The notes below the pieces were generated by a model. It did not search any database, had not been told where the DNA came from, and saw only the letters and a list, made by a program, of their open reading frames with translations. From assembly GCA_900770865.1 (NCBI GenBank), contig CAAGLU010000261.1, positions 1 through 5,719 on the forward strand: a stretch of DNA of 5,719 nucleotides. Reading direction: 5' to 3'. Each line of letters opens with the position of its first letter. The first letter of the stretch is position 1. The translations under genes and the position numbers were made by a program. Positions 1 to 5,575 of this stretch are shown piece by piece. The DNA is from an uncultured Atopobiaceae bacterium. Its GTDB lineage: Bacteria; Actinomycetota; Coriobacteriia; Coriobacteriales; Atopobiaceae.

Positions 1-1
1 G

Positions 2-79
2 CTCGACGATACCGAGGAGCTTGCCGCCAACCAGGTCATGTACCATCGACTCATGGCGGGAGAGGTCCAGGAGAGCTAA
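2..79 (+). CDS. C-terminal end of an unidentified protein (partial)
   Basis: Reading from base 2, the frame is open for 25 codons and stops at TAA 77-79. The visible tail begins LDDTEELAANQ and ends AGEVQES; it is hydrophilic, acidic and helix-prone. The other two plus frames are less convincing as coding sequence: one gives a Cys/Arg/Pro-rich translation. The gene starts before the window, so its family cannot be named. It lies 60 nt before the ribokinase on the same strand with no obvious terminator between them, so the two may be co-transcribed. Genes next to ribokinases are often sugar or nucleoside hydrolases, transporters or LacI-type regulators, but nothing in these 25 residues separates these options. 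Confidence is for the existence of a coding end, not for any function. Confidence 0.55.
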   Translation, partial: LDDTEELAANQVMYHRLMAGEVQES

Positions 80-130
80 CGCGATGCAGACGGCTCGCGC
101 GACCCGCGGCCGCAGCGCAACGAGAGGGAT

Positions 131-135
131 GGAGG
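131..135 (+). promoter_or_regulatory. Ribosome binding site of the ribokinase gene
   Basis: GGAGG lies 4 nt before ATG 140-142. It supports this start, after which the PfkB fold begins directly (SKVIVFGSLNMDL). Another ATG at 84-86 is in a different frame and has no similar site. Confidence 0.75.
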
Positions 136-139
136 ACGC

Positions 140-1084
140 ATGTCGAAGGTCATCGTCTTTGGGTCGCTCAACATGGACCTCTCGGTGAGCTGCCCCCGCG
201 TCCCCGAGGCCGGCGAGACCATCATTGGCCAGGGCTTTCTCGCAAGTCCCGGCGGCAAGGGAGCCAACCAGGCCATGGCCTCGGCACGCATGGGCGCCAT
301 CACGCACATGGTGGGCGCCGTGGGCAAGGACGTCTTTGGCACGCGCCTGGTGCAGTCGCTTGTGGAGGCGGACGTCCTCTGCGAGCGCGTGCGCGCCCTG
401 AAGGACGTGCCCACCGGTACGGCCACTATCCTTCGCGCGCAGGGTGACAACCGCATCGTAGTGGACCCCGGCGCCAACGCCGCCACGCACGCCGACGTGG
501 TCTGCTCGGTTATCGATGACATCGCGGAGCCGGGCGACATCTTCCTCACGCAGCTGGAGTGCGACATGGACGCCACCATGGATGCCATCGCCTACGCGCG
601 CGAGTCTGGCCTCTACACCATCTTGAACGCCGCGCCGGCGGCGCCGCTCTCCTCGGACATCTACCAGTCGATCGACCTTCTCTGCGTCAACGAGACCGAG
701 TGCCAGGCGCTCACGGACATCTCGCCCGAGACCGAGAAGGGGTGCATGCGCGCGCTCATGGCCTTCTCGGCTCGTGGGGTGGCAACCACGGTCATCACGC
801 TGGGGTCGCGGGGGTCGGTCGCGCTCATCGCCGATGACATGTACCGCGTGGAGCCGTATAAGGTGGACGCGGTGGACACCACCGCCGCAGGCGACACGTA
901 CCTTGGCGCCCTGGCGGCGCAGCTCTCGCATGGGCTCGACATTGTCGACGCCATGCGTTGGGCCTCGGCGGCAGGCGCGCTGGCCACTACTCGCGAGGGC
1001 GCCCAGCGCTCGATCCCCACCTTCGAAGAGGTCGAGCGTGAGACAAGGGGACAGTCCCTTTGTCTCATAGATGAGACTGAATGA
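140..1084 (+). CDS. rbsK: Ribokinase (PfkB family carbohydrate kinase)
   Basis: Likely a cytoplasmic kinase transferring the ATP gamma-phosphate to D-ribose to give ribose 5-phosphate for the pentose phosphate pathway. The 314 residues match the usual family length of about 300-310. In order: an N-terminal strand with the substrate motif GSLNMD (8-13); the sugar-binding GGKGANQ (38-44); NAAPA (163-167); the NETE motif (184-187) typical of metal/phosphate coordination; LGSRGS (221-226) near the ATP site; and the PfkB signature DTTAAGDTYLG (246-256), with the catalytic base at D252. DTTAAGD is the form seen in true ribokinases, which favours ribose over fructose or adenosine as substrate, but specificity is inferred. 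The start is ATG 140 behind GGAGG. The C-terminus is odd: residues from about 300 on (ETRGQSLCLIDETE) are encoded by a REP-like palindrome and its spacer, and the TGA stop at 1082-1084 is the first triplet of a second palindrome. The native tail was probably replaced. The core fold is intact, so the enzyme should be active. Confidence 0.93.
   Translation: MSKVIVFGSLNMDLSVSCPRVPEAGETIIGQGFLASPGGKGANQAMASARMGAITHMVGAVGKDVFGTRLVQSLVEADVLCERVRALKDVPTGTATILRAQGDNRIVVDPGANAATHADVVCSVIDDIAEPGDIFLTQLECDMDATMDAIAYARESGLYTILNAAPAAPLSSDIYQSIDLLCVNETECQALTDISPETEKGCMRALMAFSARGVATTVITLGSRGSVALIADDMYRVEPYKVDAVDTTAAGDTYLGALAAQLSHGLDIVDAMRWASAAGALATTREGAQRSIPTFEEVERETRGQSLCLIDETE
1039..1067 (+). repeat. REP-like palindromic element, copy 1 (inside the 3' end of ribokinase)
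   Basis: A 29-nt near-perfect palindrome beginning TGAGACAAGGGGAC and ending CCCTTTGTCTCA. Pairing position i with 2106-i gives 14 pairs around a central A at 1053. All are Watson-Crick except G1047-T1059, which is a G-U wobble in plus-strand RNA but A-C on the other strand, so the element has a direction. It is read in frame by ribokinase codons 300-310 and contains no in-frame stop. It matches copy 2, in inverted orientation, at 26 of 29 positions. I recall similar GGGAC/GTCCC-centred palindromes recurring in bacterial genomes, sometimes with Y1-type REP-associated transposases; copy number in this genome cannot be judged from the window. Confidence 0.85.
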
Positions 1085-1110
1085 GACAAAGGGAAACTCC
1101 CCTTGTCTCA
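1082..1110 (-). repeat. REP-like palindromic element, copy 2 (inverted, supplies both stop codons)
   Basis: The reverse complement begins TGAGACAAGGGGA and ends TCCCTTTGTCTCA. It differs from copy 1 only at the three central bases (GTT instead of CAG). Pairing i with 2192-i gives 12 Watson-Crick pairs plus 1090/1102, which is a G-U wobble only on the minus strand, mirroring copy 1. The ribokinase stop TGA (1082-1084) is one end of the element. The other end, read on the minus strand, is the TGA stop of the membrane protein (1108-1110). The element therefore spans the entire 23-nt gap between the two convergent genes and both of their stop codons. Confidence 0.85.
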
Positions 1111-3141
1111 TTTTATGCGGTAGAGCTTGTAGCCGTTTTCCTCGAGGACCAGCTCGAAGCCAGGCGTGTCGTCGGTGATGTAGTTGATGCCGCGCCACTT
1201 GGTGGCGTCGTAGGTGTCCTTCACAAAGGTGTTGTTGCGCTCGTCGGTGCTCATGACCAGGACGTAGTGCGCTCCCACGGACTCCACGGCCTCTTGTACC
1301 TGCGGGTCGTTGGCAATGTTATAGAGCCTCTGGCGAATCACGCGGCTCTGCCAGGTCTCGCTGCTCGAGCCGTAGCCCGAGTAGTAGCGGTAGTAGCAGC
1401 GCAGTCCCGTGACGCCATACCCCAAGACGCTGCCGTCGTAGGGCTGGTTGATGACAAGCTCGTCGCCCACCAGGCGGTGGACGCTCTCCATGAAGTCCGT
1501 CTCCTGATAGGTGAGAGGCGCGTCATGCGAGTAGGCGCGGTAGGCGTAGCTTACGTAGGTGGCCCAGGGGCTGCTCTTCTCGTAGCTAAAGCCGTTGCGA
1601 GCCTGGCCAGGGTAGAAGAGCGCAAGCGGCACGTAGGCAGCTGCCACAGCGAGCCCCGCGACCGCTGGAAGCGCTCGCCAGCCGCGCGCCGGCGTTAGGC
1701 GCACGAGCCTGCACGCGCCTTCGGCCACGCCGTCAAGCCCGTACGAGATGAGTGGCACCGAGAAGATCGTTGCCAATGAGCCAATGCGGTAGGGGTCAGA
1801 GTACCAGTAGCCAATGAGGACGGACCTAAAAGCATCATCTGTCGAGCAGCAGGCCACGTACATCATGTAGGCAGTTATGGCGTAGGGCACCACGACCCAG
1901 CGCGTGTCTCGGCGAGAGACGAGAAGCACTCCGCCCACCAGCAGAAGCGCCGCAGGGAAGAGCTGCTCGGCGTCGGGCGCGGGCCACATGCCTCTCATGT
2001 AGCTCAGGTGCAAGACGTTGGTGAGGGCGCCGTCGCCCTCGGTGAAGGAGTCCCAGTGGTAGCTCACGAGTTCCGCGAAAGCGGGAATCTTGGTGGCACC
2101 AATCCAGGCCACCACGCAGAAGACGGCAAAGGCCACCGCAAGCACGCGCGGGCCAATGCTCACGCGCGAGCCAATCCGCACACGCAACGATGAGCTGCCA
2201 AGGCGCGCCACGATCCACGGCGCCAGGAAGACCGCCATCGAGAAGACCACGTTGGGATGGAGAAGTACCGCGCCACAGGTGGAGAGGAACCAGGCAACGA
2301 GGTGGTCCACCGTGGCCCGGCGGCTCTCGTCTTGGTCGAAGGCGCGCATGAAGAGGACGCAGATGGCGGGCAGCATCGCGAAGGCGGCGATGTTGGGGTA
2401 GACCGGCCCCCAATTGCAGATGCCCCACGGGAAGATGGTGAGCGTGAGCGCCGCCACGGCTCCCAGCGCCACCACGCGCGTGCGCCCCGGAAAGACCGTC
2501 GAGAGCAAAAACAGCATGGAGAGGGGATAGACCACGGCCATGAGCGCCAGGTTCACGGCGTTGATCGCGCTGGTCACGCTAACGTTGGTTGCAAGGGCAA
2601 CGGTCGCGCACAACACGTGCCAGCCCGAGGGGTAGTAGCCGGTGGGCTGCACGGCCACAAGGGCGTCGGACTCGGTGGAGTAGGAGCTGCCGTCGAGCGG
2701 CGACATCGAGAGCGAGTCCATCATCGCGCGGATGGAGTTGATGTGGTGCACCGAGTCGTAGTCCTGGTGGAAGGCGTTGGGGGAGGGGAGAATCCCCGCG
2801 AGAAAGACGTAGCCGGCAATCACGCCCGCTACCAGGAAGACGGCTATCAGGGCCGGGTGCACGGCGGGGGCCCCGTCAGGCGATGCATGCACGAAGCGGT
2901 TGCGGAGAAGCGCCGCCACCAGCAGCAGCGCAGAGGGCAGCCCCACCATCATGACTGGCGTGGCAGGGACCTTTGCCAGGCAGAGCACCTGGCCCATGAG
3001 GCAGATGACGGCCATGCCAAGGGGTGCAGCCGCAAGCAGCGCCGTCATGCGCGGAAGCCCCAGGGTGCGCCCCAGGAGATATCCCGGTGCGCCTAAGAAG
3101 AGCAGTGTCACGAGGATCGTTGCGTAGAAGGAGAGCCACAT
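1108..3141 (-). CDS. Polytopic membrane protein, DUF6541-like / GT-C-type glycosyltransferase candidate
   Basis: A 677-residue integral membrane protein. From the chosen start: hydrophobic helices near 5-25, 31-53, 62-80, 97-117, 191-215, 222-240, 247-265, 279-315 (probably two), 331-349, 395-409, 415-431, 453-470 and 490-510, then a soluble tail of about 165 residues (511-677) rich in Tyr and acidic residues and ending YKLYRIK. After helix 4, a large loop carries DYD (127-129) in HQDYDSVHHINSIR and the YYPSGWH motif (169-175). An acidic pair in the first large outer loop is where GT-C enzymes, which use lipid-phosphate-linked sugars, keep catalytic Asp; YPSGWH I associate with the actinobacterial DUF6541 family. 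The likely role is adding a sugar to a surface glycan outside the membrane; donor and acceptor are unknown. ATG 3139-3141 is chosen because MWLSFYATILVTLLFLG starts helix 1. The frame stays open to 3288, but those 49 residues are polar, Ser/Pro/Arg-rich and not signal-like. The ribosome site is weak (AGGA touching the ATG). It is divergent from two GT2 genes, and its stop lies in a REP-like repeat. Confidence 0.8.
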   Translation of the reverse strand: MWLSFYATILVTLLFLGAPGYLLGRTLGLPRMTALLAAAPLGMAVICLMGQVLCLAKVPATPVMMVGLPSALLLVAALLRNRFVHASPDGAPAVHPALIAVFLVAGVIAGYVFLAGILPSPNAFHQDYDSVHHINSIRAMMDSLSMSPLDGSSYSTESDALVAVQPTGYYPSGWHVLCATVALATNVSVTSAINAVNLALMAVVYPLSMLFLLSTVFPGRTRVVALGAVAALTLTIFPWGICNWGPVYPNIAAFAMLPAICVLFMRAFDQDESRRATVDHLVAWFLSTCGAVLLHPNVVFSMAVFLAPWIVARLGSSSLRVRIGSRVSIGPRVLAVAFAVFCVVAWIGATKIPAFAELVSYHWDSFTEGDGALTNVLHLSYMRGMWPAPDAEQLFPAALLLVGGVLLVSRRDTRWVVVPYAITAYMMYVACCSTDDAFRSVLIGYWYSDPYRIGSLATIFSVPLISYGLDGVAEGACRLVRLTPARGWRALPAVAGLAVAAAYVPLALFYPGQARNGFSYEKSSPWATYVSYAYRAYSHDAPLTYQETDFMESVHRLVGDELVINQPYDGSVLGYGVTGLRCYYRYYSGYGSSSETWQSRVIRQRLYNIANDPQVQEAVESVGAHYVLVMSTDERNNTFVKDTYDATKWRGINYITDDTPGFELVLEENGYKLYRIK

Positions 3142-3377
3142 TCCTGTACTGTCCGCTTCGCTCGAGGGTGGGCACGCGTGAGGGGTGCGCGTGGTCAACC
3201 CTCCCATCCTAGCCCATGAGGGTGCAGGAGAGACGGGGATGCAGGAAGAACGCGATGATGTCGCATGGGGACACAGGTCCGCTCTCATGATGGTTTTGCC
3301 GGTCCTGCTCCCCGCGAGCCGGGGTGCTGCGGTATGGTCTCTAGTGCGTTGCCGGTGCGAGATATACGGAGGTCATC
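3142..3377. other. Divergent intergenic region between the membrane protein and the GT2 pair
   Basis: These 236 bases should hold the promoters for both directions, but none is clear. Minus strand: TAGGAT (3211-3206) is a possible -10 box about 65 nt before the membrane-protein ATG, with no convincing -35. Plus strand: TATGGT (3333-3338) is a possible -10 for the glycosyltransferases, also without a good -35. An imperfect hairpin lies at 3307-3327 (CCCCG/CGGGG core, 5-nt loop). Around 3166-3194 there are two related GGGTG...CGCGTG stretches, one containing the 8-bp palindrome CACGCGTG (3173-3180), which could be an operator. I see no small gene or RNA here with real support. Confidence 0.4.
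3368..3372 (+). promoter_or_regulatory. Ribosome binding site fixing the GTG start of the first GT2 gene
   Basis: GGAGG lies 5 nt before GTG 3378-3380. An in-frame TAG at 3342-3344 excludes an upstream start, and no ATG, GTG or TTG occurs in frame between it and 3378, so the start is well determined. Confidence 0.8.
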
Positions 3378-4502
3378 GTGAGCGACACCAAGCATCCCCT
3401 GGTATCGGTGCTTGTCCCCATCTACAACGTGGAGCGCTACCTCGAGAGGTGCCTCGCGTCCCTGGCCGCCCAGACCTTCACTGACTTCGAGGTCATCTGC
3501 ATAAACGACGGGTCTACCGACGCCTCGCCCAACATCGTGCGCGGCTTTGCCGACAGGGACCAGCGCTTCATCCTGGTGAACAAGGAGAACTCGGGCTACG
3601 GTGCGTCCATGAACGTGGGTCTCGACCGCGCTCGCGGCCGCTACGTGGCCATTCTCGAGTCGGACGACTTCTTTGACCCGCAGGCGCTCGAGCTTCTCGT
3701 CTATGCCGCCGAGGCAGCAAACGCCGAGGTCGCAAAGGGCAACTTCTGGCTGTACTGGTCGCAGCCAACCGAGAAACGCGTGCCCTTCTCGGTGGTCGAC
3801 GGCCCCATGGTGGGGCGCACCTTCTGCCCGCGCGGGGACGCCGACATCGCGATCTTCTTCCGCAAGTCCTCCATCTGGTCCGCCATCTACCGGCGCGACT
3901 TCCTGGAGAAGAACGGCATCCGCTTCCTGGAGACGCCGGGTGCCTCGTACCAGGACGTGGGCTTCAACTTCAAGGTGTGGGCAGCCGCCAACCGCGCGAC
4001 CTTCATCGCCGACTGCGTGCTGTGCTACCGCCAGGACAACGAGGCGTCGTCCGTCAAGTCGAGCGCCAAGGCGTACTGCGTGTGCGACGAGTACCAGGCC
4101 ATGTCCGAGTACGTGAACGAGCACTTCTCGGGCTCCGACGCGGCGCGCCTCACGGGCATCCTCGAGCGCATGAAGCTCGACAGCTACCTCTGGAACTACG
4201 ACCGCCTGGACCCCAGCCTGCGTCCCGCATTTGTGGAACGCATCTCGCACGAGCTGGCAGACGACGTGGCGATGGGCCGTGTGGACCGCAAGCTCTTCGA
4301 GCCCGGTGCCGCGGCAGACCTCGACGCGCTTGTCTCTGACCCCGCGCGCTTCGAGCGCTCTCGCAAGGCGTACCGCGCGCCGGGTGGTGCCGTGTTGCGA
4401 TACCTTGCGCTGGGCGGCGTCCCGCTGCTCAGAGACGCGCTTTCGTTCAAGGCGCGCGGCGAATACGTGCGCCGCACCAACCAGGAGGGGGCGGCGCTGT
4501 GA
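3378..4502 (+). CDS. Family 2 glycosyltransferase (GT-A fold), first of a pair
   Basis: A 374-residue cytoplasmic or membrane-associated enzyme expected to move a sugar from a nucleotide-sugar donor onto a growing glycan. The GT-A domain covers about residues 7-225: VSVLVPIYNVERYL (9-22) is the first nucleotide-binding strand and helix; INDGSTD (42-48) is the conserved acidic loop; ESDDFFD (94-100) holds the DXD-like metal site; TPGASYQDVGFNFKVW (186-201) holds D193 at the usual catalytic-base place, with Gln-Asp where many relatives have Glu-Asp; CYRQDNEASSV (216-226) is typical of capsule or LPS-type GT2 enzymes. The remaining C-terminal part (about 230-374) is helical with no recognised domain and no clear membrane helix, although 335-355 is mildly hydrophobic. 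The start is GTG 3378 behind GGAGG. Its TGA overlaps the next gene's GTG by 4 nt, pointing to translational coupling. Divergence from the DUF6541-like gene supports a surface-polysaccharide role. Sugar and linkage cannot be read from the sequence. Confidence 0.9.
   Translation: MSDTKHPLVSVLVPIYNVERYLERCLASLAAQTFTDFEVICINDGSTDASPNIVRGFADRDQRFILVNKENSGYGASMNVGLDRARGRYVAILESDDFFDPQALELLVYAAEAANAEVAKGNFWLYWSQPTEKRVPFSVVDGPMVGRTFCPRGDADIAIFFRKSSIWSAIYRRDFLEKNGIRFLETPGASYQDVGFNFKVWAAANRATFIADCVLCYRQDNEASSVKSSAKAYCVCDEYQAMSEYVNEHFSGSDAARLTGILERMKLDSYLWNYDRLDPSLRPAFVERISHELADDVAMGRVDRKLFEPGAAADLDALVSDPARFERSRKAYRAPGGAVLRYLALGGVPLLRDALSFKARGEYVRRTNQEGAAL
4483..4488 (+). promoter_or_regulatory. Ribosome binding site of the second GT2 gene, inside the first
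   Basis: AGGAGG lies within the last codons of the upstream gene, about 10 nt before GTG 4499-4501. The spacing is somewhat long, but the GTGA overlap of start and stop suggests re-initiation by terminating ribosomes. Confidence 0.6.
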
Positions 4503-5527
4503 GCCGGCTCTCCGTGGTGGTGCCCGTCTACAACGTCGAGAAGTACCTGGATGCGAGCCTGGGCTCGCTCGAGGACCAGTCGCTTGCGGACATCGACATC
4601 ATCTGCGTGAACGACGGCTCCACCGACGGCTCGCACGCGGTCCTTGCCCGCTGGGAGAAGCGCGACCCGCGCATACGGGTGGTCGACAAGCCCAACGGCG
4701 GGCTCTCCTCGGCGAGAAACGCCGGCATCGACGCGGCCACCACCGAGTACGTGTGCTTCCTCGACTCCGATGACCGCTTCCATCCCAACGCGTGTGCCGA
4801 GATGGTGCGCCTTCTGGACCAGACCGGCGCCGACGTGCTCACCTTTGGCGCCACGCTCTGCCCGCCGGATGCGCATGCCCCCTGGATCGCCCGCGTGCTC
4901 TCGCCCCGCGACGCCGTCTTCGAGGGTTACAGCTCCCAGCTCATGTTCCGCGAGAACTCGCACCCCTTTGCCTGGCGCATGGCCGCGAGGCGCGAGTTTC
5001 TCGTCCAGCACAACCTGCGCTTTGACGAGGGCGTTCGCTTTGGCGAGGACCAGATATTTGCCTTTGCGGTGTATCCGCGTGCCTCGCGTGTGGCGCTCTC
5101 GTCCGAGAAGCTATACGAGTACCGCGTGGTGCGCGAGGGCTCGCTCATGGCGGGCATGAGCGCCGACGTTGAGGCCAAGCTGCTCGATCACGTGACCATC
5201 ATCGACCACATCCTGGCAGACTGGCAGCGTGGCGGCTTTCTGGGCATGGACGACACAAACCTCGTGGAGTTCATCATGGAGTACGTGATGCGAGAGGGCA
5301 TACGCCAGGAAAGCGGCTGCTACCAGCGGGTTGCCACGGCGCTGCGCAAGGTACTCCTCTCGCGCTGGAGCGAGGGGTACCTGGTCTCGCTGGACGTGCT
5401 CCCAACAACCAAGACCATGCTGCTCAAGGCAACGCTCGACCCCAAGGGGATGCCGCTTGCCGCGCGGCGTGTGCTCACGCTTACGTACTACCTGGAGCAC
5501 CACCGCCCGCAGCCAGCGCGCGCGTAG
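4499..5527 (+). CDS. Family 2 glycosyltransferase (GT-A fold), second of a pair
   Basis: A 342-residue enzyme related to the gene before it but clearly diverged. Its GT-A domain starts almost at once: LSVVVPVYNVEKYL (4-17), VNDGSTDGS (37-45), a KPNGGLSSARNAG stretch (64-76) that contacts donor or metal in this family, FLDSDDRF (87-94) with the DXD-like site, and FGEDQIF (181-187) with the Glu-Asp catalytic-base motif. YEYRVVREGSLM (206-217) follows, as in many EpsH/CapH-type transferases. The C-terminal part (about 220-342) is helical and of unknown role, with a basic end (LEHHRPQPARA). It would transfer a sugar from a nucleotide donor at the inner face of the membrane, probably right before or after its partner's step. 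GTG 4499 is chosen because the conserved first strand begins at residue 4. TAG stop at 5525-5527. The N-terminal 45 residues resemble those of the first GT2, consistent with an old tandem duplication, though independent recruitment is possible. Donor and acceptor are unknown. Confidence 0.9.
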   Translation: MSRLSVVVPVYNVEKYLDASLGSLEDQSLADIDIICVNDGSTDGSHAVLARWEKRDPRIRVVDKPNGGLSSARNAGIDAATTEYVCFLDSDDRFHPNACAEMVRLLDQTGADVLTFGATLCPPDAHAPWIARVLSPRDAVFEGYSSQLMFRENSHPFAWRMAARREFLVQHNLRFDEGVRFGEDQIFAFAVYPRASRVALSSEKLYEYRVVREGSLMAGMSADVEAKLLDHVTIIDHILADWQRGGFLGMDDTNLVEFIMEYVMREGIRQESGCYQRVATALRKVLLSRWSEGYLVSLDVLPTTKTMLLKATLDPKGMPLAARRVLTLTYYLEHHRPQPARA

Positions 5528-5531
5528 GCAG

Positions 5532-5572
5532 CGGACGCCAGGCGTCCGGCCGCGACGTTGCCGCAGGCGTCG
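5532..5572. terminator. GC-rich hairpins between convergent genes, possible bidirectional terminator
   Basis: CGGACGCC at 5532-5539 and GGCGTCCG at 5541-5548 form an 8-bp inverted repeat around one A. CGACG at 5553-5557 and CGTCG at 5568-5572 form a second, weaker stem. GGACGCC can also pair with GGCGTC at 5566-5571, so alternative folds exist. The region separates the end of the second GT2 gene from the end of the HAD gene, where a shared terminator is expected. There is no T tract on either strand, so a standard intrinsic terminator is not proven. Confidence 0.4.
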
Positions 5573-5575
5573 TCG

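Larger units (their letters stand above)
1039..1114. terminator. Possible transcription terminator formed by the paired repeats
   Basis: The two palindromes can fold singly, or pair with each other into a 13-bp stem, a 3x3 internal mismatch, another 13-bp stem and a 14-nt loop. On the plus strand the structure is followed at once by TTTT (1111-1114), a short U tract that could help end the ribokinase transcript. On the minus strand no T tract follows, so any effect on the membrane-protein transcript would be 3'-end stabilisation or a block of convergent transcription. The location between convergent genes suits a bidirectional terminator, but this role is inferred. Confidence 0.4.

Noticed and set aside
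1039..1110. CRISPR array or transposon end
   Set aside because: Only two inverted copies with one short spacer, no cas genes and no transposase in the window. The element is a palindrome pair, not a direct-repeat array.
1081..1698. Plus-strand open frame beginning in the repeat and running opposite the membrane-protein tail (205 codons)
   Set aside because: It starts within the palindrome without a ribosome site and mirrors the well-supported extracytoplasmic domain on the minus strand.
2257..3096. Plus-strand open frame opposite the membrane protein (279 codons)
   Set aside because: Its translation is dominated by His, Arg, Gly and Glu, as expected from the complement of codons for hydrophobic helices. 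No recognisable family.
3142..3288. 49-codon in-frame N-terminal extension of the membrane protein (start at 3288 or at the ATG 3205-3207)
   Set aside because: The extension is polar, Pro/Ser/Arg/Cys-rich and unlike a signal or a membrane segment, and has no good ribosome site. The protein starting at 3141 begins directly with a typical first helix.
3285..4250. Long minus-strand open frame opposite the first GT2 gene (321 codons)
   Set aside because: A GC-bias shadow: its translation is a low-complexity run of Val/Ala/Gly/Arg/His with no motifs, while the opposite strand has clear GT-A motifs throughout.
3378..4502. Loss of the catalytic Glu-Asp motif in the first GT2 (Gln-Asp at 192-193)
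   Set aside because: The Gln-Asp form in an ETPGASYQD context is, from my knowledge of the family, common in capsule/LPS-type GT2 enzymes, and the Asp is kept, so it is not evidence of inactivation.
4196..5011. Minus-strand open frame opposite the end of the first and most of the second GT2 gene (271 codons)
   Set aside because: It spans two coupled real genes on the other strand, shows no domain, and has shadow-like composition.
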